Positions 36,411-50,000 of a stretch of 64,000 bases of DNA are shown piece after piece. The number at the start of each line of letters is the position of its first letter. Positions within the stretch are counted from its first letter, which is position 1. A program made the translations under genes and the position numbers. The stretch is from Akebia trifoliata (Eukaryota; Streptophyta; Magnoliopsida; Ranunculales; Lardizabalaceae): NCBI GenBank assembly GCA_017979445.1, contig CM030711.1:6789221-6853220 (forward strand). Direction: 5' to 3'. The notes below the pieces were generated by a model that saw nothing but the letters and a program-made list of their open reading frames with translations, searched no databases and had not been told where the DNA came from.

Positions 36411-39400
36411 CCTGTTGACGGTAAAAAAAAATTATGGCAATTGTGATATATCTTATTATAGTTGAATTTGTGGGAGTAATTTTTACTAGTACAATTGGAG
36501 TGAAGACCTCTTGTTGAATAGGTAAAAAGACTCTCCACAATAAAATGTCTAGCAGAGATACCTCACAGATATACCTATTTGCGTTGGAGTTGCTCTTAGT
36601 CCAAACTTCTCCCATCTAGGGAACTTGCAAAGAACAAAAGGTGATGGTAATATGGCGAATATGTTTAAAGAAAATTATACGAGAAATATGTTTGATGAAG
36701 GTCGTTAATGGAGTGCATCCACGAGTTTCAATATAAGGTGGAGATTGTTGGATTTGGCTCAAAAATTTTGATGAAGAAAAAAATCAAAATGGTCTCAATC
36801 AAAACATGTTTGAGATATTTCGAAATACTACAAAATGTTCCAAACATTCAATATTTCATTCCTGTTTCAATCAAAACTAGAATTTTCCACTGAACCATAA
36901 TCATCACAATTCTTGATAGGAAAAGATGATTGTAGTAGGGGAGTCAATGGATCATTTTCGATTTGGTTCCACATATTCTCATAATGAAACCTAAATAAAA
37001 CATCAATTTTGATTCTAAGTACGAAACACTTGAGATCAAATCCAACCCTACAAATATCCATGGGGTATCTATCAAGTACCCAATAAGAAAGACAATTATT
37101 TTTTAATGAGAAAGAAAACAAGTAATTCATCACTTGATAGTTGATACCAAAGATGAATTCTTCAAGCAAATAGAACTTTTAATAGAAAAAAAAAATTAGG
37201 TTATGGAATCTTTGTTTTTAATTGAGATTTTGAAGTAATAGGAATTTTTTTATTTTTTTTTTTAAAAGGCCATTTATGTAAAGAGAAATTTTTTTTAAAA
37301 AGAAAAAGAAAAAGAAAATCGTACTGGAATAACACATTGAAATTGACATCGTTTCACACATTGGTGTGCACAGAATCATAGATGCTTCTCTCTTATATCT
37401 CAATGAAAAGTATATATCTATTATTTTGTGCACACATCCACATCATCAATGTGTGAAACGATGTCAATGTCAATGTTACTTCAACATTTTCCTAAAAACA
37501 AAGACTCCACATTCTCTTTAAATTTTAATTTCATTAAAATACATTTACTTTTAACCATCTCATTAATGTCCTAATAAATAAATTACAACGAAAACAAATC
37601 CACCATTAATTCTCAATGGGTTTTTTTCTAATTATATTAGAAAAGAAAATTAATCGATTTCATGATCTTTTGCGCCCAAGAAGAGTGTGGTGTTACAAAA
37701 CTGGGTACAAAAAAAGGTCCATATATTTAGGCCCAGTTCTCTTGAACAACTTCAGATAATAATTTGTGAGAGGAAATTACCAAAAAAGGTCTTAAGATTT
37801 ATGAAATTCCCTTTTGAGCTATTGGTCAATGTGAGCTACAAGGACACTTGAATTTGATAGAAGCCGTCATCATTTACATTTTGATTGACATTTTGTTCTT
37901 TTTTAGAAATAATAATATTTGATTCTCCTTAACAAACGACCTAAAGGTAAGAGATGACTCAGCTACCCTCACTTTCTTCTCACATTTATTAAATCCCTGA
38001 CTAAGTTGACCCCACATGAGTCATACCTCATACCCTGACAATCATTGATCATGCTTGAGTCAAATGGATCAAGTCCATTTCCATTGTATCCAGATCCAAT
38101 CCAATAGTTAATAATTGGACCTCCATTATCTCAATCAATATGGAATCTAACACAATAAAATTATTTTTGGATGGCTCATGTACCTTTTAAGCAATCTATC
38201 ATTTTGTTTGCAAATTTTTGGTTTTTTCAATAAAAATATTATTCTTCCAAATAATTGAATCATTCAAAAAATTCATATATTTTAATGAAAAAAAAAAAAA
38301 AAATTAAATCAAATGAATTTTTTTTATGAATATCATAATATTCGAAAAAAAAATTACAATAACTTAAGTTATTAATGAAGTTTCAATTTCCTCCATTGAT
38401 CAATGACTTCTCAATCTCTCCATCATATCCACTCTCCAATAGCCCATTCAAATAGGTCTCTCTTTAGCAAACCGATCAAAAGAAATTAGAAAATCAGATT
38501 TAAAACCAATGAAATATATGAAGTCGAATTGATCTTTGCAAGTCCATAGAGAATAATCGAAATCGAATTGATCTATACAACTATTTAGAATTTTTCTTTT
38601 ATTTTATTAATTCTTCTTTTATATTTTTCTCTCTTAATAGTAGGAAGAGACATCTCTCTATCTCTCTCTCTCTCCCTCTCTCTCCCTCTCTCTCTCAAGG
38701 AATGTTCATTTATTTTCTTGGATTTTTTTTTTAGTTTATAATGTCTTGATTTTTTCTTATGATTGCTTGAGATCTAAGTTGTAAATTTTTTAATTAAGTT
38801 TAGATATTTCTGATTGTTCAAATTTTCTCAAAGAATTATATGATTATGAATTTTATTAAAATATTATAAATCTTTTATTAGATGTTTAGATTGATAATTA
38901 AATCATTTTAATTGTTTACTAAATTACCTAAGTGGAGGAGGAATTAATTATCTTGTAGATCTATTTTATTATATGCATGCCATGTAGAATCGAGAGTCAG
39001 AGCTCACATAATTATTTGTTACGGAATTTTTGATGTATGTGTATAAAGTATATCCCACGTATTTCCCTTCCCATTTAACAAATGTTTAGCCAAATTTTTG
39101 CATCCCAAAATTAAATAAAACTCAAAATTTTCACGTATCAAATATTTACCGTTTTCCAAATTGCTAACAAGGGTTATATGTGTGGAAGCAACATGGAACC
39201 AAATTATGTTTGGTTCCCGTCGGTGTGGAAAGTTGGTCAATGTCTTGAACCAAAACCCAATTATAATGGGTCTAAAAGTCTATTTAAACCGATGAAAGGG
39301 AGCATTTTGATTCATTTTGATTATTTATTAATAACGGTTTTAGAGAATTGTTTGTATATTTTTTCTTGTGGATTCAAGGTTTTCTTTTAAGAAAATAATA

Positions 39401-40299
39401 AATCAATTTTCCTTTGTTTAGAGGTTGAGAACACCATTGTTACACATTCTTCTATTCTTACTTTTTAATTCTTCAAAGGACTCTTAATCAATTTTAAAAT
39501 TTTGAGAATTTGTCTTAGATGCCCATCGAGTCTAGTCAATTCAGTGACTCATAAACTTGGTGAGTCAATAAAATATTAATTTATCCATTTACTATTTTAG
39601 GGGAAAATATACAAGATATAATACGTAAAAGTCGGCCAGATTTTGCATCTGATTCAATGAGTATACACATCAACTCGATAAAATATCGAGTCACCGTAAA
39701 TTTCTAGCTAGTCAAGCTGACTCGGTGGGTTCAAATTTGGCTCTCTGAGTTTGAAAATTATGATCCCAACTTTGAGTTTGGGTCCATTGGTCCTAACTTT
39801 ATGAAGCAAATACTTTTCATTGCATGTTCAAGATCTATTGAACAATTGAGGGGAGCCCACAATAAATAATTCACTCAAGTGTTCCAATAAGTTGCATCCC
39901 CAAGTGGGCAAGTTAGATTTTCCAAAGACACAAATATGCCTATATCCCACACCTTTCAACTTTTTCTTTATTTAGTCCTCTTTGCATTATTAAATTGAGA
40001 AAGGTTTAAGCATAACCACTAGTTTTGTAAATTTAATTTCAAGAAGACCATATCTTAGGGATCAATAAGCTAGCCTCTTTAGAATTTCAATTTATTTAAT
40101 TAAGTATACTTTTTTTAAAGAAAAAAAATAATAGAAAAAGAAAGATTTTTGGTCCCAATCCTAGATAAAGTAGTAACTATAAGTAGGGTACTGCCAACTT
40201 GTCGGCGGACTTCAATTAATTTGAAATCGTTAAAATGAATTCAAATTAATCAATTTTGAAGTCAAGTTAAGAGTTGAATGACGAAATAGATTCATGTTT
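36411..40299. other. Gene-free stretch of unit A (duplicated at 47026-51009)
   Basis: AT-rich, with many homopolymer runs and a (CT)n at 38652-38695. I found no coding exon, RNA gene or structured element. Small ORFs do not stay conserved in frame relative to unit B: indels and stops fall freely, as expected for non-coding DNA. Confidence 0.7.
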
Positions 40300-40370
40300 T
40301 ACCTCAAGGGTTTGTCTTAGTTACAAGCCAAGTCTTGATAAGCTCCTCAGGAAGGGTAGGTCAAGCGTTA
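40300..40370 (+). mobile_element. SINE, 3'-truncated by the duplication junction
   Basis: First 71 bp of the SINE that is complete at 51010-51246, including the A-box region and the GATAAGCTCCTCAGGAAGGG block. It is preceded by the same target-site sequence GAAATAGATTCATGTTT (40283-40299) and cut at the B box, where unit B begins. Confidence 0.88.
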
Positions 40371-40928
40371 GAAATAGGTATGTTTTACAGTTGGAGTGCA
40401 ACTGGCAACTTGACATCTGCAAGTAGTTGGTACCTATAGCTATGATATTTCATATCACAACCCAATAGTAGAGTCGATAAAATATGTCTTTTCTTCTAGA
40501 TTTAAAATAAAAATCACTTTTAAAAGTAGTATTGTTCATTAAGATTTTAAATTCTGAAAATCAGTTTCTATAATATAATTCTGGTCATCCAAATCAGAAT
40601 CTAGCTTACCCAAAATCAGTTTCTTCTCAAAAGAACCATGCATCATGAACATGGGGTGGTGCAAGCCACTGACATTATTGATCCTAACAAAATTTCAGTC
40701 AATAAGACTAGTGCCAAGTGTAGCCAAACTAGTAATTAGCGAGTAATTAAGCACGTTAATATAATTATAAATATGTTTAAAGATATTGTACCTCATTTGC
40801 TTTCTTGAAAGCAAGGTTTCCTTACAGTTAGAAAACATATAAACTTTAAGAACATAACAAAGAAAAAAAGATCTAGCTTATGTGTTACAAGACTTACACC
40901 TTAGCATGAAGGGTACAATGAGACCAAC

Positions 40929-43900
40929 TTAGCCAATTTTCTCTGCTGCTTCAACCTGTTCTTGAAGCGTACCGTAAAGGGTCTCAACAAGATTAAGTAG
41001 AAACCCATCTGCACCATGTTTTGCTAACAGAGAAATAGATATGGGGAGGTTATCATACATCCCAAGTGGTATGCTTACCTGTGATTAGAAACAATATACA
41101 CAAGAAGTAAAGTATAGTATTCTATATGTATATATGTTTGATGTTAAATAAAACAAAGGATGATATATTGATCACTTTGTGTTGTTGGAAAGAAAGAGAA
41201 TACCTGGCAAAACCCAGAAACTCCAGCAATAGATAGCAAACTAAAAGCTCTAACACGAAAAGTTGCTAGTGCACTTCCTTCCATTAGTAGTTTTGGTGGA
41301 GGCCCGTGAACTGTAGGGATCACAAGGACTGCAGAATCCTACTTATAGGAAGCATTTATCAAAAAATTGAAAAGTGAGATTGGCGAAAACATGAAATATA
41401 TGAGCTGTTATTAGATATACACCGTGAGATGAGATGGTTAGTTCAAATTGATACAATTGGTCAAATCTAAATTTGATCATACGAAAATAATAAAGATTTC
41501 GGTGGATCACTAATAATTAAGAGGACCAAACATTGAAAATGAAATTTTCTTCTTTTTTCTAACTCAAGGTGGATTTCATAACTATATGCCAATGTATCTT
41601 TCTCTACTGATCTTTCTGTATTGTTTCAGAGGATGCTAGATGAAGTACATATGCATGTATGTAAACATTTGATTTTTTATAACGCTAAGCTTTCTTTCCC
41701 CAAAAAAGAAGAGAAAAACACCACAGAGAAGGAAAGAGTACCTCAAGAAGAGACGTAAGGGCAGTACGGAGTTCATTCTTCACCATTTGAGTACTGTCAA
41801 TGTTTTCATCTGATGCCCTGATTGCCTCCCAAACCCGTTCTGATATTCCCGGACCTAAATTAGGTTTGACTGTAGTGACCCATTCGCCATGGTTAGACTT
41901 GAATTCATGCCTATGATTTCAAAGCGAAAATTATTGGAGTTTATATATAACTATGGATTAATGTTGCTAAGCATTCACATACATTGTGCATTTGTCCACA
42001 CCTTTCAAGAGTTCGCATGGCATTTGAAAGGGCTATCAAGGATGGTATGTATCCTTGATGTTCGTTGCTTTTGTCCATGAAATGTTCCAAACTTGGAACA
42101 CTGTCCCTAACATAATCCCCAATATTTCCATGCTTTATAACTTGAGCTGTGGACAAATTATGAAACAATACATCATTAAAGATGAATCAATAAGTAGGAA
42201 ACAACATTCAAGTACTACATGATCAAGTACTTACACCCAAACAACTTCTCGACAGATTTAATAAGAACCTGAGTCACTCGGTCACTTGGAATGTTTATAA
42301 GTTGAAAAGAGTCGTCGGCAATAATAATATGACTAGGTTGCACAGGTTCCACGTTGGGTAATTGAAGTAGCACTCGCCCAACTCGATTCAAAATTACAGG
42401 ATCCCTAGCGAACCATCCTGCAAAACAAATGTGGATGAGTTTTACCAGCTTAATATCATTATTAAGGATATCAACTATTATAACACAAACAGATAATAAG
42501 ATTGGATGATGATAAGATTAGGAAAAATAAAATCAAGTGTAATCGGGGGAAATTAGGAATAGCTCCAACATGAAATAAAATAAAGGAAAATTGGTGAGAT
42601 GGTTTGGACATATAAACCATGAATACCAAGACAACACCAAGAACACTTAGATTCAAGTCATCACCATCGCTGTTGTCATCTCACCCCTAATCCCAAATAG
42701 TAGGATCCCTCTCTATCATGGGCGGGGCATTATCTTAATTTATTTTTCTAATACCTTCATCCATGAAAATCTTGGCTTCCATCATGCCCTTTTTGATCCC
42801 AAAGGGATCATTCTCACTGATGTTTCTATATTCTTCTTCGTATATGACTAAACCATCTCTAACAATTAGTTTTGATTTAAATTGAAGTCTATAAAAAGGT
42901 GAGATGAATGCCAAAAATGATGTAGATGTTGTAGGAAAAGTATGAAAGCAGATGCCTTGACTGAAGATAAGGCTCAACATAGAGTTGGATGAAAAACAGG
43001 ATTTAAGATGACAACCCCAATATTTCGTTTCTGAAGTCCAACCCAGACTAAGAATAAACATAAATAGAAGGCCAATTCCACATCAAACAATATAATAGGA
43101 GTAGCAATCATAACAGAATTAAAAGGTTTTAGTAAGTGTAAAATGAGGATGGAGCCTGGCCAAGAAGTTAATTTTAAGGATTATGATGTTGAAGTGTTCA
43201 ACACAACCTAATTCACACATCAAAAGAAAGCTTGACTTTTTGTTTGATCAAATAGTATGGAGACTTATATTGATTATTACCAACAGTATCAAAGCTTTGT
43301 GCCAAAGGAATAACACCAGTTGTAGAAACAACAGCATGTGAAGGCCGAAACCCCAAAATTCCACAATACGATGATGGCACTCTTACACTTCCTCCAGTAT
43401 CAGTACCTGCAAAGAAAGAGCCGTCACATGAACAGCCTTTGAGGGGAATTGTTGGACTAAAACAACAGAATCAGATAATTTAGATTTTTCGTAAGATATG
43501 CATATTTCATTCTCCATGGTACTTCATCATGTGATTATGCTAACTCTATTATTCATAATGAATTCTATTTCCGCTTCTTCTGCCCATCCAACGTTCTTGC
43601 CAAAGTGGAAGAAAATTCACATATTTGTAAACTGATATAATATTAGCCAATTTAGGGATATAGTCATAGTTATAAGAAATATGTGACCGGACTTCATCCT
43701 TATTACTTTCCTTCTTTATCCTTATGTGATTAAATTTTTTTGGTGTTGCTACCGGGTAAGCATTTTTAACAAAGATAAGTTACTTGAAGTTGGGGGTTTT
43801 GAACCCATTTCTCTGGTACCAATGACTGATAGTCTTTATTGGATTAGCAAGCTCAATTATTCTTTGGTTTGGTGTCGCCAACAAGTATTCCTGTTTTAAC

Positions 43901-45720
43901 GAGAACAAAAACTTAAAGGTGGAAAGAGTTGGTGAATGCATGCACCGACCAGACAAATAGGAACTTTAAAAAATGAATTTTAGATGATAACTTGTTGTCA
44001 TTGTACTACAAAATGGTGAATCAAGTATGTGAGCATTTATGTTTTTTCTTAATCATTAAGATAATTTGGTCAAAACCGTAACTTTGTAGGAAAACTCACC
44101 TAAGGAGAAATCTACAAGTTTAGCCGCAACAGCCACAGCAGATCCACTAGAAGATCCTCCAGGTATCCGATCCGGAGCACATGGGTTGGTCGGAGTTCCA
44201 TAATGTATGTTTTCTCCATTTATACTGCCACAATAGTTGTTAACATTGTAGAATAATCATAAGTGGAAATCCAATACATTTGAACATCGAAGAAGTGGAA
44301 CTCAGTGAGTTTTAAACCATTTACGTACACATACAAACAATCCTGACCGTTCACACAAATAAGGTGATCCTCATCATCCCATTGATGGGCATATGTGGAT
44401 AACTGCCCCTAATTTTGATTCCAAATCCAAATCAAGCTAATAATCAGATGGTTAGTTAACCGACCAACTACTCCAAAAGACTGGTCTGTTGGAGAGGGGA
44501 AGAACTTTGAATTTAAGAGGATCATGGGGCTTAACTTGGGTATGACACACCCGAGAGTGGAGGAAAATATGCACTCAATACTCCCCCTCACCCATAAGGG
44601 TGGAAAGAATCGAACCCATGACATATACGAACCCAACACTCTGATACCATGTTGACCAACCAACTACTCCAAAAGACCGATCTGCTGGAGAGGGGAAGAA
44701 CTATGAATATAAGAGGGTCATGGGGCTTAACTGGGGTATGAAACACCCGAGAGTGGAGGAACATATACTCTCAATAGTAAAAGACTCATAACGAGCTTTT
44801 CTCCACATATGATCCTGATAAGCTTAGACACTTGGAACCTATGGTAGCAGAAAAAAATGCTACTTTCCTGATTAATTTCCAAGTCTCTAGATATAAGGAA
44901 AAATCTAGATAGCTTCAATACGCATAGGCATATCAACATACACGATGCACACATTGAACTATTCAGAAAAGAGCCCATAGAAAATCTATGGAAGATAGTA
45001 ATTATTATTCAATAAGGTGGTGTAAGATACTGATTAAGGTCCATCAAATGGTGATCAAGTTTCCATAACATCAAAGCTCGCATGAGGACTATATATTAGC
45101 CTAGAAAAAAACTATAAGAAGTCTAAATTACGCTCAAACTCAAAGTGAATTATATGAAGCAAAGATCAATCCTACCAAGAATTATTCTTTAATAAATAAA
45201 TTAAATTCTTCTTTTTGTTATAAACCCAACCTGTAGGCCATCTCATCCATGACAGTTTTACCAACACATGTGGCACCAGCTGACAAGACAGCCAAAACTG
45301 CTGGAGCAGTTGATATCGCAGCTGAATGAGTCCTCGCCCAATCCGGATTACCAAATCCAGTAACATAGCCATCCACATCAAATCTGCTTCACCATTGTTT
45401 AAATTCAGAACCATTTTAAAATCAGAAAGAAAACAAATAAAATATACTTAAATTGAATAAAACCCATTTACCAAGATTTAATTGGGTGTCATAAAATACA
45501 TTAAAATCAGATAATAAACAACAATTAATCAAAGCTTGAGATTTGAGGAGAATTAAGCAAATATAGTGAAAGTTGTAGTTAGAACTGAATTGAGAGGGAC
45601 TTACATGTCTTTGACTGCAAAAGTGAGATCACTTAGAGGGAGTTCTTGAGGAGAAGAACTAGGTGGAGGAAGTAAATGGAGTTTCTCCGTGAAAGCTCCG
45701 AAGTCTGAGACATTAGCCAT
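40929..45720 (-). CDS. AMI1: AMI1-type amidase (indole-3-acetamide hydrolase), copy B
   Basis: Tandem paralogue of the gene at 25808-30595 with the same nine-exon structure: 45605-45720, 45231-45383, 44100-44224, 43281-43406, 42235-42417, 42002-42146, 41742-41910, 41204-41338, 40929-41078. Every exon has exactly the same length as in copy A, giving 433 aa without frameshift or stop. I count about 13 substitutions: M11T, V110I, M166L, S177A, D195N, S276N, Q282E, I322S, N335T, G342A, P350H, E364A and V399I. The Lys37/Ser114/Ser138 triad is intact. Possible weakening changes are P350H, which breaks the otherwise conserved VPGPPP loop, and the intron 4 donor, which reads GTAATA here but GTAAGA in copy A (loss of +5 G). 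It is probably functional by sequence, but copy A is the better candidate for the ancestral activity. Introns carry the same TRIM insertion, so that element predates the duplication. Confidence 0.94.
44457..44773 (-). mobile_element. TRIM retrotransposon, duplicated copy in AMI1-B intron 2
   Basis: Same position, structure and orientation as 29334-29649, with LTRs, PBS (complement of GCTCTGATACCA; here CACTCTGATACCA, one change) and purine tract. It was therefore copied by the segmental duplication, not independently inserted. Confidence 0.88.
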
Positions 45721-45769
45721 CTCTGCAAATTTTTTATCTTTCTTACTGATCAGAGACTGTTAACGGTTT

Positions 45770-46290
45770 ATTTTGGGAGCTGATATTGGCACTCCGATTT
45801 TCACTTATTACACCCTAATTTCTTAAATTATTTATCACGCCCCAATTAAAGATTAAAACACTCTTTAAAACATTAAAATGGTTTGAAGCAAGTCCCGCAA
45901 CATTAATCAAAACATTAAAAAATATTATAATACTCGTTCAAACAATTTCAATAATTATTTATAATTATGATAAGGCACTTATAAAATCCTAAACTCCAAA
46001 AATAGGAATCTAACAAAACAAAAAAAATCTATTGACACCCCCAACTTTTACTTATTCTCAACTGTTCACCTATTTTCTTGATGGGTCTTGTTAAGGGCAG
46101 ACCTCAAAGAGCAACAAATATACTTTGGATATTAATTTTTATTGAAAATACCCTTTAAAAAGATCATTTTTTACAAAAATACCCTCCAATTATTGTACTT
46201 TTAAGTGTGCCCTTAAGGCATAAATTAACAAACCCCATAAATTACAATTGAGCTGTAATAAGTAAAAGTTCGAGTGCCAATAGTAATTCT
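45770..46290. mobile_element. GGTGCCAATAG-family TIR element(s) upstream of AMI1-B
   Basis: Counterpart of 30655-31180 in unit B; TATTGGCACTCCGATTTTCA at the left end and GTTCGAGTGCCAATAG at the right end. Confidence 0.7.
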
Positions 46291-46645
46291 CTTTATTTTT
46301 CTTCTTTATCGTATAAATACGGATTTTGGATAAATATTATAAATTTTTTGAAGAATATAGCATTTATGTTTTAGAGTTTCTTACTAAAATCCACAATCTT
46401 CAATCTTCAATTTCATTGACTATATCACCTTATTGAGAGAATTTTGTGATTAAATTTGTAAATGAAAATAATTGAAGACCAAAATTACCTTTTCACTTTG
46501 GTGTTGGTGAGTTAGGGTAGAATTCTTTTAGGGCAAAGTGATATTTTGTATATGAGATTAATGGCAAATAATGTCCACAAGTTTGTGAATGTTGAACTGA
46601 GGATAAAATGTCACGTGGCTTATTCCTTTGGCTCACCACATGTAT

Positions 46646-47013
46646 GGATTAGGATCCGTATACACGTAAAGCTACTCATAAAGCTACAACATATTTTGTC
46701 TTATATGGGAAAAAATGTTTGGAATGGGCTGATTTTTTGTGAGAATGATCTCTATGGTGAGGAGATTATCCTTGTCAAAAATCAGCCCATCATGAAACTT
46801 CTAGCCCCATGTTTACAGGTGAAAAAATTTTAGACCGTCCTATTTTTGTAAACCATTTTTGATGGGGTTAAAAGTTTTGGAATGAGATTATTTTTTGCAA
46901 AGATGATCCCCTCACCATAGAGATCATCCTCAGAAAAAATCAGCCCATTTCGAATCTTTTTAACCATATAAGACAAAAATGTTGTAGCTTTATGTGTCTA
47001 CGGAACCCGACCC
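46646..47013. mobile_element. Double-palindrome foldback MITE, copy 4 (at the unit B deletion point)
   Basis: Terminal inverted repeats of about 80 bp. Left end TAGGATCCGTATACACGTAA and AACATATTTTGTCTTATATG; right end CATATAAGACAAAAATGTTG and TTATGTGTCTACGGAACC. Inner palindromes lie at about 46716-46811 and 46861-46973, the first centred on AATGATCTCTATGGTGAGGA. Same family as 8515-9835. Confidence 0.85.
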
Positions 47014-50000
47014 TATATATATATACCTGTTGACGGTAAAAAAAAACTATGGCAATTGTGATATATCTTATTGTAGCTGAATTTGTGGGAGTAATTTTTA
47101 CTAGTACAATTAGAGTGAAGACCTCTTGAATAGGTAAAAGGACTCTCCACAGTAAAATGTCTAGCAAAGATGCCTCATAGATATACCTATTTGTGTTGGA
47201 GTTGCTCTTAGTCTAAACTTCTTTCATATGGGGAACTTGCAAACAACAAAAGGTGATGGTAATATGACGAATATGTTTAAAGAAAATTATAATAGAAATA
47301 TGTTTGATGAAGGTCGTTAAGGTGGAGTGCATCCACGAGTTTCAATAAAGGTCGAGATTGTTGGACTTGGCTTAAAAATTTTGATGAAGAAAAAAATCAA
47401 AATGGTTTCAATCAAAACAGTTTGAGATATTTCAAAATACTACAAAATGTTCCAAACATTCAATATTCATTCCTGTTTCAATCAAACCTAGAATTTTCCA
47501 TTGAAATATTCTAAAACGACAAGAAACTTTGAACCATAATCATCACAATTTTTTTTATAGGAAAAGGTGATGGTAGTAGGGGAGTCAATGGATCATTTTC
47601 AATTTGATTCCACATATTCTCATAATGAAACCTAAATAAAACATCAATTTTGATTCTAAGTACGAAACACTTGAAATCAAATCCGACCCTACAAATATCC
47701 ATGGGGTATCTATCAAGTACCCATTAAGAAAGACAAGTATTTTTTAATGGGAAAGAAAACAAGTAATTCATCCCTTGATAGTTGATACCAAAGATGAATT
47801 CTTCAAGCAAATAGAACTTTTGATAGAAAAAAAAATAGGATATGGAATCTTTGTTTTTAATTGAGATTTTGAAGTAATAGGAAAGCTTTTTTTTTTTAAA
47901 AGGCCATTTATGTAAAGAGAAACTTTTTGAAAAAGAAAAAGAAAAAAAAATGTATTGGAGTAACACATTGAAATTGACATGGTTTCACACATTGGTGTGC
48001 ATAGAATCATAGATGCTTCTCTCTTGTATCTTGATGAAAAGTATATAGATTCTGTGCACACATCCAAATCATCAATGTGTGAAACGATGTCAATGTCAAT
48101 GTTACTTTAACATTCTCCTAAAAACAAAGACTCCACATTCTCTTTAAATTTTAATTTCATTAAAATACACTTACTTTTAACCATCTCATTAATGTCCTAA
48201 TAAATAAATTACAAGGAAAACAAATCCACCATTAATTCTCAATGGGTTTTTTCTAATTGTATTAGAAAAGAAAATTAATCGATTTCATGATCTTATGCGC
48301 CCAAGAAGAGTGTGGTGTTACAATACTGGGTACAAAAAAAGTTCCATATATTTAGGCCCAGTTCTCTTGAACGACTTCAGATAATAATTTATGAGAAGAA
48401 ATTACCAAAAAAGTCTTAAAATTTATGAAATTCCCTTTTGAGCTATTGGTCTACGTGAGCTATAAGGACACTTGAATTTGATAGAAGTCGTCATCATTTA
48501 CATTTTGATTGACATTTTGTTCTTTTTTAGAAATAATGATATTTGATTCTCCTTAACAAACCACCTAAAGGTGAGAGATGACTCAGCTACCCTCACTTTC
48601 TTCTCACATTTATTAGATCCCTGACTAAGTTGACCCCACTTGAATCATATACCTCATACCCTGACAATCATTGATCATGCTTGAGTCAAATGGATCAAGT
48701 CCATTTCCATTGTATCTATATCCAATCCAGTAGTTAATAATTGGACCTCCATTATCTCTTAATCCATCTCAATCAATATGGAATCTAAACACAATAAAAT
48801 TATTTTTGGATGGCTCATGTACCTTTTTAGCAATCTATCATTTTGTTCACAATTTTTTGTTTTTTCGATAAAAATATTATTCTTTCAAATAATTGAATCA
48901 TTCAAAAAATTTATATATTTTAACAAGAAAATAATTTTTTTGAAAAAAAAATCAAACGAATTTTTTATGAATATTGTAATATTCGACAAAAAAACATGAT
49001 ATTAACTTAAGTTAATAATGAAGTTTCAGTCTCCTCCATTGATCAATGATTTCTCAATCTCTCCATCATATCCACTCTCCAATAGCCCATTCAGATAGGT
49101 CTCTCTTTAGCAAACCCATCAAAAGAAATTAAAAATTCAGACTTAAAACTAATGAAGAATCTATGAAGTCAAATTGATCTTTGCAAGTTCATAGAGAAGA
49201 ATTGAAATCGAATTGATCTATGCAACTCTTTAGAGTTTTTCTTTTATTTTATTACTTCTTCTTTATATTTTTCTATCTTAATAGTAGGAATAGACATCTC
49301 TCTTTCTCTCTCTCTCTCTCTCAAGGATTGTTCATATATTTTCTTGGATTTTTTTTTAGTTTATAATGTATTGAATTTTTTCTATGATTGCTTGAGATCT
49401 AAATTGTAAATTTTTTAATTAAGTTTAGATATTTCTGATTGTTCAAATTTTCTCAAAGAATTATATGATTATGAATTTTATTAAAATATTATAAATCTTT
49501 TATTAGATTGATAATTAAATCATTTTAATTATTTACTAAATTACCTAAGTGGAGGAGGAATTAATTATCTTGTAGATCTATTTTATTATATGCATGCCAT
49601 GTAAAATCGTGAGTCATAGCTCACATAATTAAAAACTTTCTAACTTAAAACCTTTGGGTTATGATAATTATATTACTATATAGATTGATTCCCTTTCAAA
49701 ATGTACTGAATTATTTGTTACCAAAATTTTAATGTGGGTGTATAAAATATATACCGCCTATTCCCATTCCTATTAAACGAATGTTTAGCCAAACTTTTGC
49801 ATCTCAAAATTAACTAAAACTCAAAATTTTCATATATCAAATATTTACCGTATTCCGAATTGCTAACAAAGGTTATATGTGTGGAAGCAACATGGAACCA
49901 AATTATGTTTGGTTCCCATCGGTGTGGAAAGTTGGTCAATGTCTTGAACCAAAACCCAATTATAATGGGTCTAAAAGTCTATTTAAACCGTTGAAAGGGA

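Larger units (their letters stand above)
25250..40370. repeat. Tandem segmental duplication, unit A (about 15.1 kb)
   Basis: The sequence from 25250 recurs from 40371 as a direct tandem copy, at about 15.12 kb offset over the AMI1 gene and its introns. Unit A carries AMI1 copy A, the RING gene, and about 4 kb of gene-free DNA (36411-40370) that is also present in unit B. Its right end stops inside a SINE (40300-40370) that is complete at the end of unit B. The junction reads ..GCGTTA-GAAATAGG.., where the left edge of unit A reads CCCAAA-GAAATAGG and the right edge of unit B reads GTGTTC-GAAACCTC. The two parents thus share GAAA exactly at the switch. Confidence 0.93.

Noticed and set aside
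36059..36615. Several overlapping ORFs of 75-119 codons
   Set aside because: They are created by the CT/GA and TA microsatellites (runs of SLSL or ERER) and are open in many frames.
39178..39390. ORF starting MCGSNMEPNYVWFP, also present at 49877
   Set aside because: It is conserved only because the whole segment is duplicated; the C-terminal end differs by a frameshift between copies.
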